Of a DNA stretch of 38,740 nucleotides, positions 10,565-20,704 are shown one piece after another; the first letter of the stretch is position 1; each line of letters starts with the position of its first letter. The stretch comes from Chlamydoabsidia padenii (Eukaryota; Mucoromycota; Mucoromycetes; Mucorales; Cunninghamellaceae). Position numbers and translations under genes: made by a program. The stretch is taken from assembly GCA_025330725.1 (NCBI GenBank), contig JAIWND010000081.1, positions 1-38,740 on the forward strand, read 5' to 3'. Below the pieces are notes generated by a model. The model saw nothing but the letters and a program-made list of their open reading frames with translations. It had not been told where the DNA came from and ran no database searches.

Positions 10565-11771
10565 TCTGGCTTTCCTTTTGGTACGGCGATACTTTGCTCC
10601 TGGCTTGCGTTGGTGAATCTTTGGGAATTGTTGGGGACAACAATTCTTAAGGAGGGGCAAGTACATGGTTGGAACAATGCGGTGAATCTTGGACGTCTAA
10701 TCAGCAAGACATACATGGCTTGCTGTTGGTGATATGGATGCGTAGCTTACATACATACTATTGGTTCGGTGACTCTTGAATTAGTATATGATGGACTCCT
10801 ATGGCTAGCACTGTGCTTAAGTATATTATCTGGTTGGCTCGCTCACTCTCTTCAGTTCCTTTACTATTCGGCTCTCTTAGTATTGGTTCTTACTGGCTCG
10901 TTCGATGTGCATGATTGGCTCACATTTATTATGATGATACTAGTACCTTCCTCCCAACTATGGTTCTTTAATGTTGGTATTGCTCATTGGATGACTGGAC
11001 TCACACGGTTGCTTTGAATGAATGGCTGAACCTTGGACCTTGACATGTATAATTCTGTTGTGTTCGATTAGAAGATCTTTATTATTATTGGCGACTACTA
11101 TTGGATCAACGAACTATTCTTGCTTATTGGATGATGGAACATTGATTTATGGATCATTGATTAGGATCACACTTACTGCCTGGTTATCGGCTAATGAATC
11201 TTACGACGGTTATGAAACCTGCTTTGTTAGTATTATTGGGATTGCTCGTATTGTCTGGTTTATTTACTTTGGATTATTTGGATTATTGACTCGGATTACT
11301 TACTTGGTTTACTTGGTTTACTTTCTCGGATTACGTACTCGGATTATTTGGTTTACTTATGTGGTTTATTTGGACACCTTACATGGATTACTCGATTACT
11401 TTGGATTATTATTTGGATTATTGGATTTAGATCGTTCAGTTGGATCACGCCGGCGGCATGGACGGTTTCAAGTGTGAAGACAATTATGATGAACGGTGGA
11501 CTCTTTCTCTCTTTTTTTTACGGTACGACATACAGCAAAATGAACAATAACAAGCAATGGGAAAGGTGAATCAGCAGTGTTTAGCGATAACAGGAACAAC
11601 AGCATGAATATGGACAACAGCGGATACTGCTTTATGGATGTAATTGACGTTATGGTATGGATCTCGGTGGTGCCTGATTTTTTTTTTTTTCCCCTTCCCC
11701 TCGGTGTTGCCCTGGTAATTCGACCTTTTTCTTTTGGACCTTACTTGGAATCGTGGTCGATTCTTCTCCCC
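10565..11771 (+). other. Non-coding interior of the LTR element
   Basis: Open frames here (e.g. 10769-11017, 11022-11477) encode Leu/Trp/Thr/Gly-rich low-complexity peptides with no retroviral motif. The plus strand is rich in T and G and contains drifting short repeats: TTGGCTC(GC)TCAC-type units at 10830-10930 and GGATTAyTTGG-type units at 11270-11430. Confidence 0.6.
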
Positions 11772-11782
11772 GTGGGGAATGA
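11772..11782 (+). other. Polypurine tract
   Basis: GTGGGGAATGA lies directly against the 3' LTR, the position from which plus-strand DNA synthesis is primed in LTR elements. It is short and interrupted by T residues. Confidence 0.55.
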
Positions 11783-12040
11783 TGTCGGAGATAAAAAGTG
11801 ATTTTCTCTGGAAAATTAGATATCAATCTGGAAATTTCTTTTTGTCTCTTTCTCCTTTCTCTTCTTTCTCTTCTTTCTCTCTCGATAAATCTTTTAACAT
11901 CTAGATGCTTCGATATAACCAATTCAGCCATAGACTCCGATAATAGAATAGTATATATATATGTAGACTTCACTTTTAATAAAAACATTATTCTTCACCT
12001 GATATATAAAAGGAATACTCGTCTTATAGTTCAAACGACA
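11783..12040 (+). repeat. 3' LTR
   Basis: This copy matches the left LTR over all 258 bp by eye. It ends 42 bp before the 3' end of the tRNA-Cys gene, which points toward it. Confidence 0.88.
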
Positions 12041-12073
12041 AAACCCCGTTTCAACTCCGACTTAAAATAGTGT

Positions 12074-12079
12074 AAAAAA
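12074..12079 (-). terminator. Pol III terminator of tRNA-Cys
   Basis: A run of six T on the minus strand begins 3 nt after the mature tRNA 3' end, the standard RNA polymerase III stop. Confidence 0.8.
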
Positions 12080-12082
12080 GAA

Positions 12083-12155
12083 AGCCGCGACCCGGATTCG
12101 AACCGGGAACCTGCGGATCTGCAATCCGATGCGATAGCCATTACGCCATCACGGC
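12083..12155 (-). tRNA. tRNA-Cys (GCA)
   Basis: On the minus strand the 73-nt sequence folds as a cloverleaf. The acceptor GCCGTGA pairs with TCGCGGC (one G-U). The D-arm has a GCG/CGC stem, the anticodon loop TTGCAGA has GCA at 34-36, and the T-arm is CCCGG-TTCGAAT-CCGGG. The unpaired 73rd base is T, the expected Cys discriminator (U73). There is no intron. The outermost anticodon-stem pair (27-43) is T-C, a mismatch. The CCA end is not encoded, as usual in eukaryotes. Confidence 0.93.
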
Positions 12156-12600
12156 TTCTGATGATATGGAAACTAAAATATACTATATATTTCACCTACT
12201 ACAATTTGCAACGCCGACCCGGCAAAGTAGCCGATTGGCGGCTGTGGATGAATTAGATAGGCTCTGTATGGATTCGCGAATTTCTTGGAGAGACTTTTTC
12301 TTCTCTTTATGCTTTATAAAAAACATCTTCCTAAGGTCCTGTTTTCTTTCTTTCTTTAAAACCATGGTCACTATAAATATACCTAGAATATAAATCTTGA
12401 TCTTATCATGTAAAAAAAAAAAAAAAAAAAAAAAAAATACGGAATGATGGAGGTAAAAGTCATAGGGCCCTTTTACATGACGGGATTTAAAAATCTGCGC
12501 CGATAAAGACCGATTTTTTTTCAAAAATGTATTTCCCCCTTCTTTCTTTTACTAATTCCACCGGTCTGATTAATTACGTCCTTTTTTTAATTACGAAACG
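12156..12600. other. tRNA 5' flank and promoter region of the EI24-like gene
   Basis: No gene is supported. A 26-nt A-run occupies 12412-12437. At about 12480-12502, TGACGGGATTTAAAAATCTGCG is a motif variant with an inverted half site, roughly 100-120 bp before the next start codon. A pyrimidine tract follows it. Confidence 0.45.
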
Positions 12601-13729
12601 ATGGCGGCGCTGCGATCTACATACCCAGTCCAAGGAATATTCTACTTTATAGCTCATCCTCAGGTAATTAGTATTCTCCTATCTTGGTTGTTGTTTATTG
12701 AAACAAAAGAAAAAGTTACCTAATTCTAACAGTATCCTTTTCATAAACTGCTATAGCTCTGGACTAAAACATTATGCCCATTCATCTTGACACTTATATT
12801 TGGTGTGGTGTCACTGGTACTATGTTTTGTCTTTTTATTACCTCTTCAAGCTCATGCACTGATTAATGCCCATTGTCCTACCTGGTTAGCTTGGCTTGTA
12901 TCGGTGGTCTTTGTTTTACTCGAATCGGCCATTATCGACGTTATCTTCTTCGCCATCCTGGTCCCTATCTATCAAGATGCTTTGTTTGATGCTACACTCA
13001 AGGCCAGAGGAATGTCAAGAATGTTTGAAACTCGGGTGCCGGTGAGTGGATTGACTTTATGCTGTCGTGGGATTGGATCAGGTCTTGTCTTTGTTTGGGT
13101 CTTGGTCTTGGCACAGGTAACAAAAAAAAAAAAAAGTGGGTGGGTGGGTGAATAGATATGACTTGGTGATAACCTTTTTTTTTTTTGTCTTTGTAGATAT
13201 TTGTGCTTATCATTACTGCTCCCTTACACTTAGTCCCGGTAGTTGGTACTGCCTTGGCATGTTATATCAACGGTTGGCCTGCATGGTAAATGGATGAATA
13301 ATGGAGAAGAAGGATTTTATATTAACCATTTTTTATTTATTTTATAGTTGGGGTGCATTGATTCATTACGATTTGGAGTTTCGGGGATTCAGTATTGCAG
13401 AATCCAGACGGTATGCTTGGCAACATCGTGAAGAATATTGTGCGTTTGGTGTGGTAGCCGTGGCTCTAGAACTAGTCCCTCTATTCAATTTGATCTTTAT
13501 GTGGACCAATATTGTAGGTGCTGCCCTTTGGATCGCTGATGAATACGAACGAAACGAACGGGACATTGCCAACCAACAGCAACAACAGCAACAGCTTGGT
13601 CATAATCCATACCAGGCTCTTCCTTATCCTTCATCATACGGTCAGTCAAATCAATCCTTTTTAACATCAAAACAGCAAGAAGAGCAACAACAGTATTGGC
13701 ATGGTGGATCAGCGTCTATATTAAAGTAG
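12601..13729 (+). CDS. EI24-domain membrane protein, RRT8/LDS (outer spore wall) family
   Basis: Four exons (12601-12663, 12757-13116, 13197-13285, 13348-13729) give 297 aa. Hydrophobic helices cover most of residues 20-230. Key segments are LHLVPVVGTALACYINGWPACWG (spanning the last splice), a charged FRGFSIAESRRYAWQHREEYCAFG loop, and VALELVPLFNLIFMWTNIVGAALWIADEYE. The AFG...E.VP..N..F..TN.VGAALW.AD pattern is what I know from fungal Rrt8/Lds1/Lds2 proteins, which carry the EI24 domain and act at lipid droplets and in spore-wall assembly in yeast. The C-terminal 65 residues are hydrophilic and Gln-rich (NQQQQQQQLG). Whether it has a spore role here is inference. Confidence 0.8.
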
Positions 13730-13849
13730 AATAGCTAATTTACCTTCACACAATATACCCCATATCATCATCTTTTCCCTCCCATATATCTTACATTTAT
13801 ACTATCAATAAACTCTGGATCTTATTATATATACGAATGTCTTTGTTTG

Positions 13850-13884
<35 letters not shown>

Positions 13885-15249
13885 TCCTTTAGATCTCATG
13901 TCGGGAAGAGCTCCTCGACTTTCCAGAGGCCGATCAATGCAGAACCGACCACCTTGATACTATTCGATACTTTATCCATTCACATAATAAAGTAATATAT
14001 AATAGACTGATGATGATTACCCCATACATCATCCTTCGATTACCATATGACATAACAACACATTTACAATCAATCTTCTGATATGACCATCATTACCCAA
14101 TACCACAGCACACATAAAAAGATAAAATATGGAAGATGTAGTTACTTTATTATATATCTATTATCTAATTACTATAACTTCTATATCTATTATCTAAACA
14201 ATACTAGGTCAATCAATAATACATTGTATGTATTACTGCCCATCTTTTTTTCCCCCCGTTAAACTGTTATATCCCCTCTTGTGATCCATCACCTTCTTAC
14301 TGCCATGTGACCACTTGCTGCTTGTTTCCATTGTCGTAGTTGATACTGTACCCACCATTCAACCACCATTCAAGCCTTTACACCATTGTTAAAAGGTAAA
14401 TAGTCGTCTACGTGTACTAAGATCGACGAGTGTTGTTTATCACAGGTAGAATGGGTTGGCCATGTCGTATAAGTGGGCCTTTTGGTCCCAGTACTGTCCT
14501 ACTGTCGATAAGGGTCCATCCATTTTAAACCAATTCGTAGTATATCAATCAACGGAGATAATTCTTGTTTATCGCGTGAGAGTCTTGTTCCGATTGAGAT
14601 CGTTCCACTGAATCGAGTTGCGTTGAGCTAATTGTCCCTTTAGCAAGTAGATTCACCAAATTGTAACTTTTCAGTGTTGAGCAGTAAAAGGGAATCATGT
14701 TGTAGTTGCCAGAAGAGAGAGTGAGAGAGAGCCAAAGGAGTATACCAAGAATCACCAAACAAGAGGGACCAAGGAATGATAAGGATGATAAAAGGGTGAT
14801 ATGATTAGTCTAGCTTGGTTCCTTTTGATGGTTAAAAAAAGAGTTACCTTGTTTTCTTTTCAGAATGCATTATCAAGTCTTTCATTAAAGTGAGCGTGCC
14901 TGGTGGAATAAAGAGAAAAAGTTAATATGCTTGTGTTGTTTACCTTGTTATTATCAAACCAAAAGTGATGATGCATCAATTTGAGAGAGGGAGTGAGAGA
15001 GAGAAGAGATGGAGAAAAAAAAAAAAAAAACTCAAGATTGACGTAAGGCGTCGTTTGAAAAAATCGGGACTTGAAATTATTTATTCATGCAAGATCGTTT
15101 TCGAAATCCTATGCAACTATTGATCGATAAGTAATACATACGAAGAAATAAGTTTATTTGTACAAGTAATTCAAAAGGTTTAAATGATAAGATTGTGGAG
15201 CAAAAAAGTGAATAGATAGGATATAAGTTATACAGGGAATGAGATACAA
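13730..15249. other. Intergenic, convergent 3' ends, no supported gene
   Basis: This includes a 32-nt T-run (13852-13883) and a motif variant TCGGGACTTGAAA at 15064-15076. A minus-strand 69-codon frame at 14549-14758 has a hydrophobic start but begins with TTG/GTG and lacks convincing splice partners. Confidence 0.45.
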
Positions 15250-17472
15250 TTACACTGAAAATTGTTTGATATGATTAGCGAACATTACTAAAGCCGCTCT
15301 TGGTTGGTAGTATGGAACCTAGAAAAAAGACAAAGATAATGAGGATTGACTTTTTCAAGAAAGACATTTAACTTACTTTATGTCCAGCGTTATAAACTCG
15401 AATAAAAGTCAGATTACCACCTGCTTGGATTTGACCCATTTCTTGCCCATCTATAATCCATGGATTAAGAATCTGTGTACGATACTGTTCACTGGCATCA
15501 AAGTCGAATACTTGAGCCCAGCCATGAACACCATACTGAAAAGAGATAGAAAAAAAAAGTCAGTTAGTATGATTCGAATGTCATCTTTTTCAACTTACCC
15601 AATTAGCACGATAATCCGCATCTCCTACATAAAGTAAAACGGGAATTCCATTGTTTAACAAATTGGCAACATCAGGTGCATAGTTCTTGGGGCTATCAAA
15701 AAAAAAAAAAAAAAGATGAGTGATCATGTTCCATTGTTTTCTCTCCTGAATACTACTTACTAGTCACCATTCCTATAGAATGTTCGACGCTATATCAAAA
15801 AGATTGTCACGTTAATTAAAAAAAAAAAAAAAAAGTCGACAAATATCATGTATCTTACGATTTCAGGGGGACATCGATGGAACGGGGTCTTGGCGCCAAT
15901 CAGCTTACGCACCGGCCGGAGATTCAAATATCGATTGTATTTTGTTCCTGCACCATCCGTCCTGTTTGCTCGAATATCATACACATTACGACCAGAACGT
16001 AAATAAATGTTTTCTACATTTTTGGAGCACCAGTTCGTGGCCTTATCACAGTCGAGCACGGTTTCTGTATCAGCACACTTCTGCACTATGTATATTTGCA
16101 AACAAAAAAGCAATGCATAAATTTACCCCTGAATTTTCAAATCCCGCCTTTTTGTTCTTACACATCTTGACACATGTAGGGGTGTTGTTTCTCATTTCAT
16201 GACAATCCTTTTCGGGAAGAACAGAACCATCTATAGACAGAAAGAGGCTCAGTATCTATCTTTTCTTGCCGGTAGGTTTCAAACTTACAAGAGGAATAAC
16301 AAGCCATGTTTTCTGAATATTGACTAGATGGGAATGAGTGATCGATGTTCTTTTTTTTTTTTTTTTTTCTCTTGATCTTTTTACACTTACACTTGAATCA
16401 TAACATCAGTGATACCATTACCAATACCAATAGATTGTAGATTGATATGTTGATGATCGGGATCAGTGGGATTTTGGTTTTGTTTGAGGATGTAATTGCC
16501 AATAGCAGGAACAAAATGCCCAGCAAAAGATTCACTAGCATATAATCAAATTAGACACTACATATCAATCTGACAAATATCGGTTCTTACCCAAATAGAT
16601 GGAATTGTAACTTTTTATACTGAGGAAGAGCTTTAAAAAATTGTTGAAGGAAACGATAAACTCGGAACTTTGCTTTCTCCGTTGAATCCACATTGTTGTC
16701 ACCATACGAGAACCCTGCTCCATCAGGCTAGTGCCGTGAAAGGAAACCAATGTGTAATCAATATTTACAATCCCGACGACACTAAAAATAGCGCCCATGT
16801 TCCGCACCCCCCTTTTTTATCTAATGACATTACCTGATCCAGAAAAAGCAAATTGGCCACTTTATTCCAGCTCCCCACTTCATTATAGATTGCTTCGGTG
16901 GCGTTGGCATTAATACCACAAGGTCCTATTTCTTCAAACAGCCCACTAACAAAATAAAAACACCATTACTTTCTTGTTCTTGTTCTTTTTTGCTCTTTCT
17001 CTTTTCTTTTACGTCATGGAAGAACAGCCGGGCTAAAAATAAATCCGCACATAACAACCACCAAAAAAGGCATTAGATTAAACTTTTTTTTCTTTTTTCT
17101 CTCTTTTCAAATTTTTCATACCCCGCCATTGAGCCACATCAACAACGGATCTTCAGCTGGTTTGTTTCGAGATTCAAAGAACCAGAAAAAATAATGTTCA
17201 TTTGTATCGACCTGTATATAGCCTGAATACTACTCAACGAAGAGAAAAAAAAAAAAGGGGTAAGTTAAATATCACTAGATTTCATCTTGATTAAACATCC
17301 GTACTTGTACAACTGTAGGATCACATAGGGTGGGTTGCTTGAAAGAAGATAGGAGTGTAGTGTTTTTTTGAAAATGATGATGTTGTTGGTGTTGGTGTGA
17401 CCGGCGAGCATGAATGTAAATTACATTTAGTAAAAGTAATAGTACTTTTAGCCACTGGGTAACAACTTTCAT
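15250..17472 (-). CDS. Serine carboxypeptidase (peptidase family S10), secreted or vacuolar
   Basis: Thirteen exons give 456 aa: 17472-17305, 17229-17122, 17032-17013, 16945-16834, 16727-16591, 16534-16391, 16323-16289, 16230-16162, 16085-15859, 15789-15761, 15692-15599, 15535-15377, 15318-15250. Residues 1-22 are a signal peptide, followed by a His-rich pro-segment. The S10 fold is clear from [77 protein letters not shown] (catalytic Ser184), [17 protein letters not shown] (Asp376 as likely acid) and [16 protein letters not shown] (His433). All three catalytic residues are present. It removes C-terminal residues from peptides at acid pH. Exon 3 is only 20 nt and exon 10 only 29 nt. An exact copy of the recurrent motif lies inside the intron at 16086-16161. 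Confidence 0.93.
16134..16148 (+). repeat. Recurrent motif TTTTCAAATCCCGCC inside a carboxypeptidase intron
   Basis: Exact core within the 76-bp intron between exons 8 and 9, close to the 5' splice site on the gene's strand (GGCGGGATTTGAAAA in gene sense). A weaker copy (ACAATCCCGACGAC, about 16768-16781) lies in the intron between exons 4 and 5. Confidence 0.65.
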
Positions 17473-17530
17473 TACAAAGGTGTAAGAATGAAGGAAAAAT
17501 GAAAGAGAGGAGGGACCACCATCAAAAAGC

Positions 17531-17542
17531 TTGCATTTATAA
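17531..17542 (-). promoter_or_regulatory. TATA box of the carboxypeptidase gene
   Basis: GCTTATAAATGC on the minus strand, about 60-65 bp before the ATG at 17472. Confidence 0.45.
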
Positions 17543-18106
17543 GCGCTGTTTGATATTCCCTTTTTTTCAATACTGGACCATACTATATTTGTACATCGGT
17601 TGATCTTTTTTGTTTACCCTCACACAGTGTGACATTCCATTTAACTCTGCCTGTCAATGGGAGACAATCCTATCCAGTGGCAAAGCCATCGTGGTTTATA
17701 ATAACCAACTCCCTTAAATAACATACATAAGGGAAACTACATAAAAGTGTCTTGCCTCGGTCGGTCGGAGTGTCAATGACCCGCGTACTGACTAAATGAA
17801 ACAGACAGCGCTTCCTAGACTATATTTCTTGCCCTAAAGTGATATCATTCCGCTTTGATTTGACAAATGTAAGCATTCGTGTATCAAAGATGGGAAAAGT
17901 AGCAGGGAAAAACCAAATCCCTCATAATTAGACTAAATTCGTATAGATCCAATCTGTCTTTTCATCACACAAAATTAGATCATGCTCGTGCACTTTTTAA
18001 ATGCTTGATTAATTTAATAAAACATCCCATTTATCGATAGGATAGAATCAAATGCTAAATGAAGAAAGGTTTACAATCATGCAAAAACGAAAAAAGGGGT
18101 CTCGAC

Positions 18107-18120
18107 ATTCAAACCCCGAT
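18107..18120 (+). repeat. Motif variant ATTCAAACCCCGAT with inverted flanks
   Basis: One base differs from the core. The flanks CGACAT and ATGTCG form an inverted repeat around it (18103-18131). Confidence 0.45.
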
Positions 18121-18301
18121 TATATGTCGGTTCCTTTTTTTTTTTTCGTATGTGATCCCTTGAATGGGTTGCACTATAAGAAATAATTAATACCATTCAG
18201 TTCAAGGAAAAGAGAGCATAAATTTAAGGAAGAAGAAACTACCATTGATTTTTTATATACAAGAGGCATGATATGTTTGTTAACAGCGTCAGCGAAAAAT
18301 G

Positions 18302-18315
18302 TTTTCAAATCCCGC
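18302..18315 (+). repeat. Recurrent motif TTTTCAAATCCCGC, exact core
   Basis: Exact copy 195 bp right of the 18107 variant, same orientation, in DNA without a recognised gene. Confidence 0.6.
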
Positions 18316-19281
18316 ATTTTATTTGATGCTCAGCATAAGAAATTTTATGGGCCTTTCTTTCTCTTAACTTTTTTTTTTTTTTTGTTAAACACATCATCAA
18401 CGTTTGTGCACCGTCAATGGGTCGGTGCACTAGATAGGGAAGTAAGTAGATAAACACTATCAATCTATTTATGTTTTTGTTATTGATATCATTCTCTTTT
18501 TATTATAGACTGTGTGTTCTGGCTACACCGCCCATCTTAGAACACCATTATGAATTTGGCAGAAATCTTCTCTTTAATAGGTCGCATTCTCTCAATGGTA
18601 TGGCATCAATTGAAGTTTGCGTCACTCTTACACATATTCTAACACTTTTATGTATATATCTTTGACGTTAGTAACAAGTAACAGCCAAGACGAATCAATA
18701 TGACCATATAATTACAAAGGACAAGATGGAACTGGCTGTGGTTCACTCTGTTTAATATTGGACATACACCTTGACCTTCGCAGACTGATTAAGAAACAAA
18801 GGTAATGGTGAAAAGAGGCTTCTTAAATGAATGCATACACAAAGGGAAAGATGGTCTAGAACGTTGTATTATCAAAGATGCTTTACTAACCTTTTTCTTT
18901 TTTTAGCATATCGTTGGAAATGACGACCCTGACCATTCAAGACTCATACAGGCACAGTATATTCTGGTACCAAAGAAGTCTTGATCATTCTGGATAGCCA
19001 TAGTATACCTATTAGATTGATAATGATAGTCTCCCCTTTGATTTGATATAGTGTCCCTTTTATTTTGATTTAACAATAAAAATCTGTTTACTATGATAAT
19101 CAACACTGATCCATCCACAATTAATCCCATTCCCCCAAAAAACAAATCCCTAAAAGTTATTTTTTTGGCATTTTTTATTGTTGATTGACAAGAATGGATG
19201 TTAAAAAAAAGTAAAATCAGATGATATATGTATAATAAAAGATGACTACAAAATGACTAAACACAAATCTATTATCTATAT

Positions 19282-19919
19282 CTATTCTTCGTCGTCAGCA
19301 GCAGCCAAGGTCATGGCAATACGATCCAAATCACGTTGACCATCTTGAGTGATCTTACGGCCACCCTTCTTGTCCTTTTGCAACACACCGATCTTTTCCA
19401 AGGATTGGAGGACCTTACGGTTGACGGAACCAGAGGCTTCGGCGTGGTGAGAGGGGCGCATACCACGGTTAACACGACCACCATGGACCTTGTTCAAAGC
19501 ACCAACACCAACGGCCTTACGGATGTAGATATGACGGGCAACGGAAGCTATTCCATGAAAAAAAAAAAAAAAGATAGATAGATTTAGTATTATAAGCATT
19601 GTTCCTGTCACTTTTTTTTTTTTCAACTTACCAGCACGGATGAAGTACCAGTCAGGGTCATAAGGAGCCAATTCCTTGAAAGTACCGGTCTTGACAATAT
19701 CAACCCACTTGGGGACTTCGAGCTTACCAGTACGCTTGAGGTAGGCAGCGTAGGCTTTGATGAATGCTATTGTTGTGTAGTTAAAAAAAAAAAAAGAAAT
19801 GTGGTTGAATAGTTAATGTTAAAAGCTCTATACAGGTTTCTTTTTTGCATTGTCGAATAACGATGAGGGTTGTTGTACTTACAGTGAGGGTTAACGTCCT
19901 TAACAGTGATGCCGGCCAT
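19282..19919 (-). CDS. RPS19: 40S ribosomal protein eS19
   Basis: Three exons (19919-19883, 19766-19632, 19547-19282) give 145 aa, the usual eS19 length. The sequence starts MAGITVKDVNPHSFIKAYAA and contains [60 protein letters not shown] and DGGRKIT-like QDGQRDLDRIA, matching eS19 throughout. The protein sits in the head of the small ribosomal subunit and is needed for 18S rRNA maturation. An intron after codon 12 is typical of highly expressed ribosomal protein genes. The coding strand prefers C- and G-ending codons (AAG, GTC, ATC) compared with its neighbours, as expected for high expression. Confidence 0.97.
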
Positions 19920-20229
19920 GTTGTAATTGATGAAGAGAGAGAAAGAGAGAGAAAAAGAATGGACAGCTGCCACTCAAAACAATAAAATTTTGTTCCAAGA
20001 AAAAAGAGGCTTAGAGCGGAGAACCAACCTGCCAGAAAAAAAAAAAAAAAGAAGAGGCCTAGATAAGCTCCTCAGGCAGTTAATGTTAATGCTTACTATG
20101 ATTTCTTTTTGAAAAACTAGTTTATGGAATTCAACTTTTTCTCATTGAGAAATCAAGCTAGTCTCATTATGATGATGTTCCTTTATTATTTGTACTGGGA
20201 TTCACCAGGTTCTGCGAACAAAATATAAA

Positions 20230-20242
20230 TTTCAAATCCCGC
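20230..20242 (+). repeat. Recurrent motif TTTCAAATCCCGC, exact core
   Basis: Exact core, about 310 bp upstream of the eS19 ATG. CGCATCATGCG, overlapping its right end, is itself a short inverted repeat. Confidence 0.6.
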
Positions 20243-20614
20243 ATCATGCGAAATCGATCTTCTTTTTGTGTCCCACTTTTTACTTGGAATGTTCTTAATT
20301 AAAATAATGAATACAGAATACCGTTATCAATGTTGGTTGTAGTACCGTTGGTTGATTACATTAATAAAGGCATTTCTGTTATTACCCACGCCCTCTCATG
20401 ATGAATTCGGAGGTTCGCCCTAATTAGACTCATGGGCTTTTTTTTCGTGAAAAGGATCCACTGTGATGGTGCTATTGATAAAAAGAGGAGTTCCCAAATT
20501 GTTTCTAGTTGATCACATACCAATTATCCCCTCCGAACCTTATCATTTACTTTCGGAACTTGTATTTACCAGAGCATTTTCCGATGAGGAGGTTACTGAC
20601 TGAAATGCCGCCAA

Positions 20615-20627
20615 GCGGGATTTGAAA
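20615..20627 (-). repeat. Recurrent motif, reverse copy GCGGGATTTGAAA
   Basis: Exact core on the minus strand, 78-90 bp upstream of the sulfite oxidase start, the position expected for a promoter-proximal site. Confidence 0.6.
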
Positions 20628-20704
20628 CATGAAAGCCTACGGATTTATATTTCTCCCTCTACTTTTTCTCATTCTTCTTTTTTTTCTTTTCCATTATTCT
20701 ACTC

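Larger units (their letters stand above)
10281..12040 (+). mobile_element. Non-autonomous (TRIM-like) LTR retrotransposon
   Basis: Two 258-bp direct repeats (10281-10538 and 11783-12040), identical as far as I can read, bound a 1244-bp interior. Each begins TGTCGGAG and ends CAAACGACA, so the ends are the inverted repeat TGTCG/CGACA typical of LTRs. A primer-binding site follows the left LTR by 1 nt, and a purine tract (GTGGGGAATGA) abuts the right LTR. Flanking AAAC on both sides is a plausible 4-bp target duplication; AAAAC fits if the terminal A is shared. The interior has no gag, protease, reverse transcriptase or integrase, so the element would depend on proteins from another copy. Identical LTRs imply a young insertion. 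Confidence 0.88.
17543..19281. other. Intergenic stretch, no supported gene
   Basis: Open frames at 18268-18453, 18471-18665 and 18903-19145 (-) have no recognisable domains. Good-looking splice sites occur at 18440-18510, but the frames on either side do not agree. Motif copies lie at 18107 and 18302. The right end is the 3' flank of the ribosomal protein gene. Confidence 0.45.
19920..20704. other. Divergent intergenic region, RPS19 / sulfite oxidase
   Basis: 785 bp between two divergent start codons. It holds two exact motif copies in opposite orientation (20230 and 20615), the second about 78 bp before the sulfite oxidase ATG. Pyrimidine tracts lie before both genes. No ORF is supported. 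Confidence 0.5.

Noticed and set aside
10265..11988. Minus-strand frames of 73 and 112 codons, and plus-strand frames of 106 and 90 codons, sharing long identical peptides.
   Set aside because: They are translations of the two LTR copies; the shared peptide only reflects the direct repeat.
12083..12155. Reading the tRNA as belonging to the plus strand or another amino acid.
   Set aside because: Only the minus strand gives a full cloverleaf with a GCA anticodon, U73 and a downstream T-run.
14549..14758. Possible small secreted protein on the minus strand with a hydrophobic N-terminus.
   Set aside because: It starts with TTG/GTG, no ATG is in place, and no upstream exon joins it convincingly.
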